A DNA stretch of 40,245 nucleotides from Collinsella aerofaciens (lineage in GTDB: Bacteria; Actinomycetota; Coriobacteriia; Coriobacteriales; Coriobacteriaceae). Shown piece after piece: positions 1 through 7,520 of the stretch; position 1 is the stretch's first letter, and every line of letters starts with the position of its first letter. The DNA lies in the NCBI RefSeq assembly GCF_019131995.1, contig NZ_JAHONA010000021.1:1-40245 (forward strand). The letters are read 5' to 3'. The position numbers and the translations under genes are program-made. A model generated the notes under the pieces. It had not been told where the DNA came from, did no database searches, and was given only the letters and a program-made list of their open reading frames with translations.

Positions 1-19
1 GGAGGCAGGTAAGATTGAA

Positions 20-54
20 GGGCCTGACCCCGGAGGAGTACCGGAATCAGGCCC
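20..54. repeat. inverted repeat / hairpin at the window edge
   Basis: Arms GGGCCTGA (20-27) and TCAGGCCC (47-54) are perfectly complementary, with a further CCGG/CCGG pairing inside. Neither side carries a convincing T-run, so it may be a weak terminator for the decayed ABC gene to its right or for something outside the window. No gene is supported in 1-198. Confidence 0.35.
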
Positions 55-198
55 TCGCGGCCTAGTCGCTATTTAGGGCGTCCAAGATTTGGGGCGCAGT
101 TCACTACGGACAAAAGGGGCCTCCCAGGGGAAACGTGTTACAAAGCCTTCTTTGCAGGACGATGAAGATCAGAAACCCAACGTCGTACGCGTAGGGAC

Positions 199-798
199 TT
201 ACCCAACACCCACGCCATTTCGATCTTCTGGGCCTTCAACGCCACGTCCCGATAAGCATCCGGGCATCGGAATGACCTCGTCGCAAGCCGCAAGCATCTC
301 TTCGTCATGAGTGACAACAATTACAATATGGTCTCTCTTAACCTCATGAAGCAATTTAATTAGCGCGCTCCGGCTCTTCGCATCAAGCGCTGAAGTTGAC
401 TCAAGAAACAACATGACGTCCGGCGATTTCAACATCTGCCGCACAATTGCGATGTTCTACTTCTCCCCGCCGGACACCCCTCCTTTCTTGCTGCCAAACA
501 TCGCTGCCGCCCCGTTCTCCGCAGCGGCAATCATTTTGTCTAACCCCAATATGGCAAGCATCCGATTCAGTTTGTCGGCCTCGAAATCATCAGAAAGCAG
601 CGTAAGATTATCGAGGATCGTCCCCCCAACAATAGGGGGCTCTTGCTCCGTAATGCCAACTCGGCACCGCCGCAATGCGTATCGGTCGATGCGACGCTGT
701 GATACCCCGTTGTAGAGGACGGCCCCTTCCGTGTTATCTGGATATAGACCCAATATCACTGACAGCAGCGAGCTCTTCCCCGAGCCATTTCTTCTTGC
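199..798 (-). pseudogene. decayed ABC transporter ATP-binding domain
   Basis: Read on the minus strand from 798, one frame gives most of an ABC nucleotide-binding domain: Walker A NGSGKSSLL (before position 759), a Q-loop region ITEQEPPIVGG, signature SGGEK, then a D-loop region ESTSALD and an H-loop VTHDEEM. It is broken in three ways. The frame is closed by TAA at about 799-801, so the whole transmembrane half and the start of the ATPase are missing. A TAG at 457-459 follows SGGEK directly, where a Gln codon (CAG) would be expected, and the same frame then continues with NIAIVRQML. The Walker B aspartate appears replaced (MLFLEST rather than LLLDEAT). It lies behind the intact ABC half-transporter on the same strand, so it was probably the second half of a heterodimeric exporter. 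The ABC family assignment is secure; what it transported is unknown. Confidence 0.8.
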
Positions 799-884
799 TT
801 ACTGTTTTTCTTATATTGTAACGATTTTCGATAAGAGGAAAGATTACTCCATGACGCGCAAGCCCGAACTCTAAGCGTTTCCCA

Positions 885-2489
885 TCAGCATTGCCCATTT
901 TTCGGATCGAAATCCAAATCCAGCTTCCTATCGCATGCTGAAATCAAATCCTGATCATGGCTTACAACAAGAATTAGCTGATCGAAGGGATTTCGATGAA
1001 TATACTCCGTGAACTCCCGACGGCTTTCTTCATCTAAATCGTTCGTTGGTTCATCGAACACAAGCACTTCCGGCTGCCTGCGAAGTGCTGCGAATATCCT
1101 TAGCTTTCGATACTCTCCACCAGAAAGGTCTCTACAATTCTTGCCTTTTAACGATTCGACGGTTCGATAGAAACTCGGCACAAGCTCTCGGAGGTTTTCG
1201 CTCGATCCCCGAATCGACGTCCTCTCAAGGTAATTCTCCACCGTTTCGTTCGGAATAAAGAGCTTTTGCGGGCACACCGCAAACAGGTCCCGTCGGATCG
1301 TCTCCATATCGAGCTCTTCATATGGCACCGACCCCAAAGCCCGATGTCCCCCAGCAGAATATAGTCCAAGGAGCACCTTCAGAAACGTGCTTTTTCCGCA
1401 TCCGTTCGGCCCGGTAATGGCATAGGTTTTTCCTTCCTCCACCTCCACGGAGAGGTCGCGGTATAAGTAGGGCTTTCCCGCGTATCGGTACGCGATGTTG
1501 GACAACGATATGCTCTCCACGTGCCCAACCGTGAGGGTGCCGCGGTCCTCGGCGTCCTCCGTCAGAGCCCCCAATCGGTCGAACGAGGCCCTTGCGTCCT
1601 GATACGATTTGAAATAATTCAAAAAATACTTGAAGCATCCGAACGCCATCGAGTAATACGAGTTCACCATTGTGAACTCGCCTAAGCTCATTCTTCCGCT
1701 CAATATTTCCATCCCGGAGATCACGAGCAGTGCCCCCCGAAACACAGACGAGATCAGGCCGTCGCTTGATGTGGCCAGATTCGAGACCCTACTTGCTTTC
1801 ATGTAAATCGGGTAGTACCCCTCGAATACCCCTTTGAGCGTCCGAGCGCTCTGGTTATATGCGCCATCGCACTTAATGTCAAACAACTGCGACAGCTCGC
1901 CGCTCACGGACGCGAAAAGCTTACTCAAACCCTCCTTGTTCGCAAGCGAACTGTTGTACAACGGCTTTTTCAACGCCCTGAATAAAATGAAGTACGCAAC
2001 AAGCGAACATGCACTTAACACCAGGAACACCGGATTAATCGAAAACAGGATGATGCATATCAACACAACCAGAACGATGTTAAGCCCGATCGTCAGGAAG
2101 TTGTTCACGACAAACGATGACACCGCATTCGAATCCGCATACACCCTCTGCGTTGTATAGGATGGATCCGCCTGCTCCCCCTTTTCCAGGGGCCCCCGTT
2201 CAAACGACTCACACGTGGTCCCCATCAGTCTCGTCGTCATCTCCAAGATGACGCGCGATACGTTCACACCCATCGCATACGACATGAAGGAGGCCGATAT
2301 CCCTATGCCCGCAACAAAGGCCGCAAACCACACGACGCGAGATGGATCCCTATTCGTCACGAGAAAGTCTACAAACCCACCGTTTAAGGCGGGCATGACG
2401 CACGAGAGAGCAAAATTCACCAGCATGAGAATCACGAAAAGCCGTGACCCTTTACACCGAAACAACTCGTGAACCGTCTTCTTAAACAT
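885..2489 (-). CDS. ABC transporter half-molecule (TMD-NBD fusion), probable peptide exporter
   Basis: About 534 residues from the ATG at 2489, chosen because GGGAG lies 5 bases upstream; in-frame starts further upstream lack such a site. The N-terminal half has several hydrophobic segments, the first beginning near residue 15, typical of an exporter transmembrane domain. The C-terminal half is a complete ATPase: Walker A GPNGCGKST, signature DLSGGE, Walker B VLVFDEPTND and H-loop VVSHD. There is no N-terminal C39 peptidase domain, so leader cleavage would need another protease. It is followed by a decayed partner ATPase and preceded by a small membrane protein, all divergent from RiPP cluster 1, which suggests export of, or immunity to, the peptide. 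Half-transporters must dimerise. With the neighbour broken this protein would have to act as a homodimer or be non-functional. Confidence 0.88.
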   Translation of the reverse strand: MFKKTVHELFRCKGSRLFVILMLVNFALSCVMPALNGGFVDFLVTNRDPSRVVWFAAFVAGIGISASFMSYAMGVNVSRVILEMTTRLMGTTCESFERGPLEKGEQADPSYTTQRVYADSNAVSSFVVNNFLTIGLNIVLVVLICIILFSINPVFLVLSACSLVAYFILFRALKKPLYNSSLANKEGLSKLFASVSGELSQLFDIKCDGAYNQSARTLKGVFEGYYPIYMKASRVSNLATSSDGLISSVFRGALLVISGMEILSGRMSLGEFTMVNSYYSMAFGCFKYFLNYFKSYQDARASFDRLGALTEDAEDRGTLTVGHVESISLSNIAYRYAGKPYLYRDLSVEVEEGKTYAITGPNGCGKSTFLKVLLGLYSAGGHRALGSVPYEELDMETIRRDLFAVCPQKLFIPNETVENYLERTSIRGSSENLRELVPSFYRTVESLKGKNCRDLSGGEYRKLRIFAALRRQPEVLVFDEPTNDLDEESRREFTEYIHRNPFDQLILVVSHDQDLISACDRKLDLDFDPKNGQC

Positions 2490-2585
2490 GCCAGCTCCCA
2501 TCAAGCGGCCTTTTATCCAAAACTGAATTTGCTCGCCGCTTAATCGCTCCCATATATCCCTTGTTGTTAATCCTTGCTCAAGACA

Positions 2586-2939
2586 TTATCTCGGGTTGCG
2601 GTGCCCAGGATTCCATTTCACCTTTATATACATACGAATAAGCCCCCTATTTGCATAGGCAAGCGCGGCGATTATAACAGCAGCCACCATCAGACCGAGA
2701 ATAGCCCTTTTGTCCGGAAAAAGGGACGAGAGAAAAAGGCATATTGCGGAGAAAACTATAGACGCCCCCACCACTCGGTTTGCGCCTAGAGACTCGGCCG
2801 TCCGCTTTGCCTCCTCTAAACGCTCTCCCGATAGCAATGACATTCCGGCAAGCAATCCCGTGAGCTTGCCTCGATATATCATTATTCCGAACAACAGCAG
2901 CAGGCATGACCCCACCATTGAAACCACAACGTCCGACAT
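2586..2939 (-). CDS. small DUF3784-like membrane protein
   Basis: About 117 residues from the ATG at 2939; the ATG at 2945 is possible, but GGAG would then be only 2 bases away. There are three hydrophobic stretches: one near the N-terminus (VVSMVGSCLLLLFGIMIY) and two in the second half. The pattern 'GIMIYRGK..GLLAGMSLLS' followed by a charged region and two more helices resembles DUF3784 proteins, short membrane proteins of unknown function often found beside ABC exporters and bacteriocin loci. It is the first gene of the minus-strand unit that continues into the ABC half-transporter 96 bases downstream. A role in immunity or as an exporter accessory is inference from position only. Confidence 0.55.
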   Translation of the reverse strand: MSDVVVSMVGSCLLLLFGIMIYRGKLTGLLAGMSLLSGERLEEAKRTAESLGANRVVGASIVFSAICLFLSSLFPDKRAILGLMVAAVIIAALAYANRGLIRMYIKVKWNPGHRNPR

Positions 2940-2984
2940 CGCCATCACTCCAGTCCACTCCTTCAATACCAGCCCTATCGACAA

Positions 2985-3105
2985 ACATCAAAACTTTTTT
3001 ACCCTAATATTGTATATCGATATAAATATATTCTTTTATATATCGTTTCGATTTGTGATATTTTATCGAACGAGTTGCTATTCGAGGAAGATAGGCCACA
3101 ACCAA
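2985..3105. promoter_or_regulatory. AT-rich divergent control region of RiPP cluster 1
   Basis: This 120-base stretch between the divergent membrane-protein/ABC unit and the RiPP genes is far more AT-rich than its surroundings. It contains several ATCGAT/TATCGA-type words, including the palindrome ATATCGATAT near 3015-3026, around AT tracts such as TATAAATATATTC and TTTTATATATCG. It very probably holds both promoters and perhaps a repressor site, but no single -35/-10 pair stands out. Confidence 0.45.
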
Positions 3106-3117
3106 AGGAGATCAATG
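3104..3117 (+). promoter_or_regulatory. ribosome binding site and ATG in a different frame from the downstream protein
   Basis: AAAGGAG at 3104-3110 is followed after 4 bases by ATG at 3115, the best initiation site in this region. Its frame gives 29 residues and stops at 3204. The RRE protein is in the next frame, whose only nearby ATG (3128) has no comparable site. Removing one C from the C6 run at 3174-3179 would fuse the two frames into one smooth N-terminus. Confidence 0.6.
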
Positions 3118-3127
3118 GAATCCGTGA

Positions 3128-4009
3128 ATGTTTGGAGCGCGCAAATCTCATCATTGCCTGGAGTCATCCCTATCCCCCCTCGACCCAAGCTACCTTCGCA
3201 GTGAACCAAATAACCGCCTGAGCGTCCTAAGCTCAGATGGGAAACAAATCTATACGATCCTCAACAGGGTCGCTAAAGAGATTCTTGACTTATGCGACGG
3301 CACCTGCGATTTGCCCAAAATTCTCCGTCTGTTCCAAGAAAAATACCCAGATCAACCGCGCGAGACGCTAGCGCATGACCTGGCCCAAACCCTGCATAGC
3401 CTGACCGTAAACTGTCTTATCGTTTGGAAGAAAGAAGGGAGATATATGAACGACCCTTTCGGCTCCGATTACCTAACATCGGTGAATCCCGACGAGCTGC
3501 TTATTCTCGCGGACGCGAGCAGGTTTGCTGAAATCGAAGAGGCGGCTGCAAAATCCCTCTCTGCAAAACAGTCCAAAAATGGCAATAGGATCTATTTCTC
3601 TGAGTTCGACGTTGAGCCCGAATTGGAGAACTTTCTGGTTCTTCGCCAAAGGCTCTTTTCCTTTACCCATGATTATTTTCTACTCACGAGCCAGTCCGGA
3701 GAAATTAATGGATTGATAATATGCGAGCCGGCCACTAATCCCGCCGGCCGCAGCGTCATCATCAAATTTATCTCATGCAGCTCCACGCTGCTTGCCGGTG
3801 TGCTCGACCGCCTTGCGGAATACTACGGATCTTCCGCTCCCAAAGCCTACCGCGCGCTCAGAATTGACGCGCCTGATTCCACCCCAATCGCCGAACAACT
3901 TGACCATTCCGACCAGCGCCTTGGCTTTTCCTTAGTCGGCACCCTGCCCAATGAGCTCGACTCGGGCGACGTCAAGCTGTTTGTTCGCCCGCTCGATAAG
4001 AAGCAATAA
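3128..4009 (+). CDS. PqqD/RRE-domain protein fused to a GNAT-like domain
   Basis: About 293 residues. Roughly residues 20-105 look like a PqqD-type RiPP recognition element: a beta-rich start (NNRLSVLSSDGKQIYTIL), then NRVAKEILDLCDGTCDLPKILRLF and a helical end (DLAQTLHSLTVNCLIVW). Such domains bind leader peptides and deliver them to the modifying enzyme. The remaining ~180 residues resemble the acetyltransferase (GNAT) fold in pattern, with a late 'RLGFSLVGTLPNELDSGDVKLFVRPL' like the C-terminal GNAT strands; no clear acetyl-CoA loop can be confirmed by eye. The stop TAA and the ATG of the radical SAM gene share a base (TAATG), so translation is coupled. The start is doubtful: the good Shine-Dalgarno/ATG at 3115 lies in another frame and meets this one only across a C6 run. 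The RRE call is fairly sure; the GNAT call is tentative. Confidence 0.72.
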   Translation: MFGARKSHHCLESSLSPLDPSYLRSEPNNRLSVLSSDGKQIYTILNRVAKEILDLCDGTCDLPKILRLFQEKYPDQPRETLAHDLAQTLHSLTVNCLIVWKKEGRYMNDPFGSDYLTSVNPDELLILADASRFAEIEEAAAKSLSAKQSKNGNRIYFSEFDVEPELENFLVLRQRLFSFTHDYFLLTSQSGEINGLIICEPATNPAGRSVIIKFISCSSTLLAGVLDRLAEYYGSSAPKAYRALRIDAPDSTPIAEQLDHSDQRLGFSLVGTLPNELDSGDVKLFVRPLDKKQ

Positions 4010-5055
4010 TGAGCATGCCGGCAATAATCGGAGCGCCCCACAGCGTTGCGCTCGACATTACAAACAAATGCAACCTTCGTTGTCTACACTGCTTCAACAA
4101 CAGTGGAGAAAACGATGTCGTCGCGAACGAATTATCCGACAACGAAGTCCTCGAACTCGTCGACTCGATTTGTCAAATGCACCCCTTTAGCTTCTGCTTC
4201 TGCGGAGGCGAGACCCTCCTGCGAAAGGATCTTGTCATCGAGTCCTTGCGGCGGCTCAGCGCATCTGGCGTCAAATGCAACCTCGTGTCAAACGGTCTGC
4301 TCGCAAACTCAAATACTTTGCATGAGCTCGAACGCGCCGGTTTAAACGGCATACAGTTTAGCCTCGATGGCCTACGCGATTCTCACGAACATATGCGAGG
4401 ACTCTCGGGATTATACGACCGGGTGCTCGACGCCATCGATATCACGCTGAACGAAACCTCACTGCACCTTTCAATTGCCTTTTGTCCGACATCGTTCAAT
4501 GTCGACGATTTCAAACCAGTTTGCACGATGCTTCGAGACAAGCTGAAATCGTCGGGTAGAACTGACCGAATTGACCTTAGAGTTCAGCCGCTCATGCTCC
4601 TCGGTAGAGCCCGAAGAAACCGCACGATTCGCCCTTCGAATAATCAATACCGTCGGCTAGTCAACACGATCAATGACCTTCGATACGATCCGGACTATCG
4701 AGGCTATTTCATGCTTGAGTGGGGCGACCCCATCGACCACTTGGTCAGATTCCCTCAACTGCAAATGCAATTTGACCAAGTGGCCATCCACGCCAATGGC
4801 GATATCGTCGCATCCCCCTATATACCTCTCATCATCGGAAACGTTCGCAAACACAGCCTTCAGGAATACTACGATGCCGGAATGGCAACCGTTTGGGATA
4901 AGCCCGTTGTTACCGCGTTGGCCAATCGTATGCACTCGATTGACGAGATGGAAGAGATCTCATCGTTGATTGCAGACATCAATATGGACGGCGACCTCTA
5001 TATCGACCTGATCGACGATGATCTAGGCGACCTGAGCGTCCTGTCACAATTCTAA
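4009..5055 (+). CDS. radical SAM peptide maturase lacking auxiliary-cluster cysteines
   Basis: 348 residues. The radical SAM cluster motif CNLRCLHC (C21, C25, C28) follows a typical ALDITNK strand. CGGETLL and LVSNG are the SAM-binding GGE region and the next core strand. The C-terminal part keeps the outline of a SPASM/Twitch domain (IHANGDIVASPYIPLIIGNV, then SLQEYYDAG), but the position usually written nG-x-v-x-x-C has Ser-Pro-Tyr instead, and there is no cysteine in the last third. Only the SAM-cleaving 4Fe-4S cluster is therefore expected. It is coupled to the RRE gene upstream, and its stop lies inside the Shine-Dalgarno site of the precursor gene downstream. Role: modification of the 5068-5250 peptide. 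As that peptide has no Cys, thioether formation is excluded; epimerisation, C-C or C-O bond formation, or oxidation remain. Confidence 0.88.
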   Translation: MSMPAIIGAPHSVALDITNKCNLRCLHCFNNSGENDVVANELSDNEVLELVDSICQMHPFSFCFCGGETLLRKDLVIESLRRLSASGVKCNLVSNGLLANSNTLHELERAGLNGIQFSLDGLRDSHEHMRGLSGLYDRVLDAIDITLNETSLHLSIAFCPTSFNVDDFKPVCTMLRDKLKSSGRTDRIDLRVQPLMLLGRARRNRTIRPSNNQYRRLVNTINDLRYDPDYRGYFMLEWGDPIDHLVRFPQLQMQFDQVAIHANGDIVASPYIPLIIGNVRKHSLQEYYDAGMATVWDKPVVTALANRMHSIDEMEEISSLIADINMDGDLYIDLIDDDLGDLSVLSQF

Positions 5056-5067
5056 GGAGATGTTCCC

Positions 5068-5250
5068 ATGTATGAGACCCCAGAAGTAGAGAAGATGGAT
5101 TCCAAAACCGGCCCCGTTCCCGTTGTGGTCAACTTTGCAGCCGTCGTGGATAACGTAGTCGCAGCCGTCTATGATGCCGTCGTTGCGGCCTACGCATTCT
5201 GGTACTCGGCAGACAACGACGGCACCGGGACGAGTGCAGCACAGAACTAG
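5068..5250 (+). CDS. RiPP precursor peptide with Val/Ala-rich repeated core
   Basis: 60 residues, with a clear start: AAGGAG at 5054-5059, 8 bases before the ATG. The leader MYETPEVEKMDSKTG contains Y2-x-x-P5, the motif that RRE domains bind in lasso and some other RiPP leaders. From residue 17 the peptide becomes hydrophobic, with three 8-residue repeats: FAAVVDNV (23-30), VAAVYDAV (31-38), VAAYAFWY (39-46). It ends in a polar tail SADNDGTGTSAAQN. There is no Cys, and Ser/Thr occur only in the leader end and tail, so lanthipeptide or sactipeptide chemistry in the core is unlikely. It is the last gene of the RRE - radical SAM - precursor unit and is followed by a strong hairpin. I do not recognise a named precursor family. 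The precursor role rests on size, position, signal spacing and the leader motif. Confidence 0.8.
   Translation: MYETPEVEKMDSKTGPVPVVVNFAAVVDNVVAAVYDAVVAAYAFWYSADNDGTGTSAAQN
5134..5205 (+). repeat. three 24-base repeats inside the precursor gene
   Basis: Units 5134-5157, 5158-5181 and 5182-5205 each encode an 8-residue block starting x-A-A. Units 1 and 2 share GCAGCCGTC and GAT at matching places, so they look like an internal duplication; unit 3 is more diverged and carries the aromatic end FWY. Confidence 0.65.
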
Positions 5251-5386
5251 TCGCCGGCTCATCGAGCAATCGCCTCGCCTATCACTGCATGCGATTGACT
5301 GCGCAGCCCCAGCCAACGCCCAAAGCGCCTTGAAGAGCTGCTTGTAACATTCGTTCATTCAACAGCGAGATCTCTTCACCATTCTC

Positions 5387-5424
5387 GGCCGGCCCGACAG
5401 ATCGACACATCAGTCGGGCCGGCC
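5387..5424 (+). terminator. strong hairpin after RiPP cluster 1
   Basis: A perfect 12-bp stem, GGCCGGCCCGAC (5387-5398) with GTCGGGCCGGCC (5413-5424), and a 14-base loop, 137 bases after the precursor stop. It is followed by AGACTTATAC rather than a clean T-run, so it may act as a terminator or as an RNA-stabilising structure. Confidence 0.6.
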
Positions 5425-5833
5425 AGACTTATACAACGCGGCGACTCCGCTCACGCCACCCCCCCCCCCCGAAACTCACGCTGTCATCACACGGGCAATC
5501 AACAGTGAATCCTGTTATGCGACATGGGCAAACGGCCACGTGCGCGATTAAAACGAATTCACTTAACAGACTTCAAGAATGCTTTAGCACCGCAGGATGG
5601 CCATACGCGGAGCGCGGCACGCATAAGCCAAAAGCGGCATTAAAAGCCATCCCCTTCCCTGCTGAATGCGCGTCCTAGCCCATCAACCGGTCGGACCATC
5701 GCGAAGATGATCCGTGCTTCCATACTGCAATGCGATATCAAGCATCACGAATAGTCCCCGCCCAACGGGGTTCTCCCCTCCGCAGGCGTTTCGGAACCCG
5801 CCCCCATCCCAAATTCCCACGCAGCGGCCGCGT
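5425..5833. other. intergenic stretch without a supported gene; contains a 12-base C run
   Basis: No reading frame here has a ribosome site or recognisable protein. It contains a homopolymer of 12 C at 5459-5470. A small hairpin CCCCG/CGGGG at 5756-5770 may terminate the minus-strand gene that ends at 5834. Nothing else is seen. Confidence 0.5.
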
Positions 5834-6322
5834 TCACCGCCGCCGCGGGGGCCCTAGCTCCCCCGCGGCGCGGGCACGGGCGGCGAGGTCGGATGTGAAA
5901 GCCGGACCGCAGAGGTATCGAGCGCACGCGGCCAGGGCCTCGAGGGCGCCTGGCGGGTAGGGAGATCCGAGCATGAGGCAGGACAACGCGCAGGCCCGCA
6001 AAAGGTTCACGAGCTCCCCCGCGACGCGGCAGACCCTCGGCTGCCCCTCGTAAAGGATGCAGAAGACACGGTCGAGGTCCGACGGTTCGACCAGGCTGTA
6101 CCGGCAGTCCGCGTACAGTGCGCAGCCCCTCCCGCGCGGGTCGCCGTCCGAGTCCTCATCCGGCTCATGATGGCGCACCTCGACCCAAAGGCCCTCCAAC
6201 ACATCGTCGAACCCGAAATCGAGCTCCGCCTGGACGCTCTCGCCGAACGCATCGCCCAGGGCGAGCTCCGGCACCTTCGTCACACGGCCGTCCAGCCACT
6301 CAATCTCTGTCATCGCGCGCAT
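5834..6322 (-). CDS. acidic hypothetical protein
   Basis: About 162 residues from the ATG at 6322, chosen because GGAAGGGG lies 8 bases upstream. It begins MRAMTEIEWLDGRVTKVPEL, has an acidic middle (HHEPDEDSDGDP) and a helical, Ala/Leu/Cys-containing second half (NLLRACALSCLMLGSPYPPGALEALAA shape). It has no signal peptide, membrane segment or catalytic motif that I recognise. It is much more GC-rich than the RiPP genes on either side and is bordered by non-coding DNA, so it belongs to neither RiPP operon and may have arrived separately. Its function is unknown. Confidence 0.55.
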   Translation of the reverse strand: MRAMTEIEWLDGRVTKVPELALGDAFGESVQAELDFGFDDVLEGLWVEVRHHEPDEDSDGDPRGRGCALYADCRYSLVEPSDLDRVFCILYEGQPRVCRVAGELVNLLRACALSCLMLGSPYPPGALEALAACARYLCGPAFTSDLAARARAAGELGPPRRR

Positions 6323-6816
6323 GGTCCAAGCCCCTTCCGACACGGGATTGTCAGCTCAACCCGACCCTTACCCATACGGACGAACATAACTCGCCAGGGG
6401 AAGCCCCTGAAGGCCGTGCGCCACAACATGAGGCCGAATCCGCCCCCGGCTGGACAGGCCAACAACGAAGGAGCACACGGAACCGGCGCGGCGTTACAAC
6501 CGTCCCGGCAAGCGTGTCACTTGGCCAAGTCATGATGCCGACAAACCCGGAAATGCTCCAACGGAGCGCCGAACGAGGGTAACAATATAAAGCCGTGCAA
6601 CACGCGTTGGACGACCAGAACAACCCAAACAAAGGCCTGCCGGTCCCACCTTCAAGCCCAATAGCAAAATGTGCATCAGCGGATTTGCAGCGATACAAGT
6701 CTCAACCATCACACCGCAGCGCGCCTAGTCCCACTCATCCTACTGCAAATGTCCCAGAACGAGAAAACGACCAGCTTAACATGCCACCCTTTATATCCGC
6801 ACGCGCGTAATTCAAC
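6323..6816. other. intergenic stretch with no supported gene
   Basis: About 490 bases. Short open frames on both strands lack ribosome sites and protein-like composition. Two small symmetric sites are visible: CAGGGG/CCCCTG at 6395-6409 and the perfect 12-base palindrome ACTTGGCCAAGT at 6519-6530. Either could be chance. Confidence 0.45.
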
Positions 6817-7443
6817 TCATAAGGACCGGCTATCCCTTACCTGTGACACAATCTCAAACGCACAGAACAGAATCATCAGTCCAATCATCGCATATGAGGC
6901 AGCCGAACCTTCAAGCACTATTCCACAAAGAACAATCTCCGCGCCGCCAATAAGAACTGTTATCAGGCGCTCTGCCTTTTTGCTCTCGCCGCTCGCATAA
7001 AAAGGCGGCAAAGCGCACAAGATCACATATAGCCCGGGAAGGGAATACAGGATCGATAGTCCAAGCCCCCCATCAACCGCAGTGTTTTGCGTAAGAATCA
7101 ACTGAACCCAAACGGCAATTATCACTGAGCAGGTTGTCGATAAAAGAAGACTAGAAATATAGCACGCAACAAAGTCCCGTCGCATTCGAACAGAGAAATC
7201 CGCGAACTCTCTTCGCCGCGTGGAAACAATAAGGTACACAGAAATTGCAATAGAACCAATCAGAGAAAACAGCGGAACAACCAGCAATTCAAGCTTATTA
7301 CCCCATCGATCAACCACACCCCCACTCCAATGAGCGGGAATTGTATCAGGGAGGACTGACCAAGCCGCCCATAGAATCAGAAATGGAAGAATAGAGAGGA
7401 TGAAAGATGATAACACTGCAGTAATTTTTTTTGAGGCTCTCAT
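6817..7443 (-). CDS. DUF1648/SdpI-like membrane protein, candidate immunity protein
   Basis: About 208 residues from the ATG at 7443 (AAGGAG 11 bases upstream). After the first membrane helix comes PDTIPAHWSGGVVDRWGNK, which matches the DUF1648 signature found at the start of SdpI-family proteins (P-x-x-I-P-x-H-W-...-G-x-x-D-x-W-x-x-K). About five more hydrophobic segments follow. SdpI in Bacillus is the immunity protein against the SdpC toxin and takes part in its signalling; other family members have unknown roles. This gene is divergent from RiPP cluster 2, with a palindrome in the shared upstream region. That arrangement suits self-protection against a membrane-active peptide. The family call is good; the immunity role is inference. 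Confidence 0.72.
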   Translation of the reverse strand: MRASKKITAVLSSFILSILPFLILWAAWSVLPDTIPAHWSGGVVDRWGNKLELLVVPLFSLIGSIAISVYLIVSTRRREFADFSVRMRRDFVACYISSLLLSTTCSVIIAVWVQLILTQNTAVDGGLGLSILYSLPGLYVILCALPPFYASGESKKAERLITVLIGGAEIVLCGIVLEGSAASYAMIGLMILFCAFEIVSQVRDSRSL

Positions 7444-7502
7444 CGATTCCGCGTCTCCTTGCGCACCCACATTCCACTCCGCCTTAAATCAAGTATAAAT
7501 AA

Positions 7503-7520
7503 AAACTTGGATGCAAGTTT
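7503..7520. promoter_or_regulatory. palindromic operator-like site between immunity candidate and RiPP operon
   Basis: AAACTTG (7503-7509) and CAAGTTT (7514-7520) form a perfect 7-bp inverted repeat with spacer GATG, in the AT-rich 200-base gap between the two divergent transcription units. Size and symmetry fit a dimeric repressor such as an ArsR- or MarR-type protein; no regulator gene lies beside it. Confidence 0.45.

Noticed and set aside
5068..5250. Lasso peptide cluster, suggested by YxxP and the RRE
   Set aside because: There is no asparagine-synthetase-like cyclase and no B2 protease, and the core lacks a Gly/Ala-1 with Asp/Glu at 7-9 after a clear cleavage site.
6351..6698. Possible 115-residue minus-strand protein in the 6.3-6.8 kb gap
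   Set aside because: Cys/Trp/Pro-rich odd composition, no ribosome site, no GC3 bias and no homologue I recognise; treated as non-coding.
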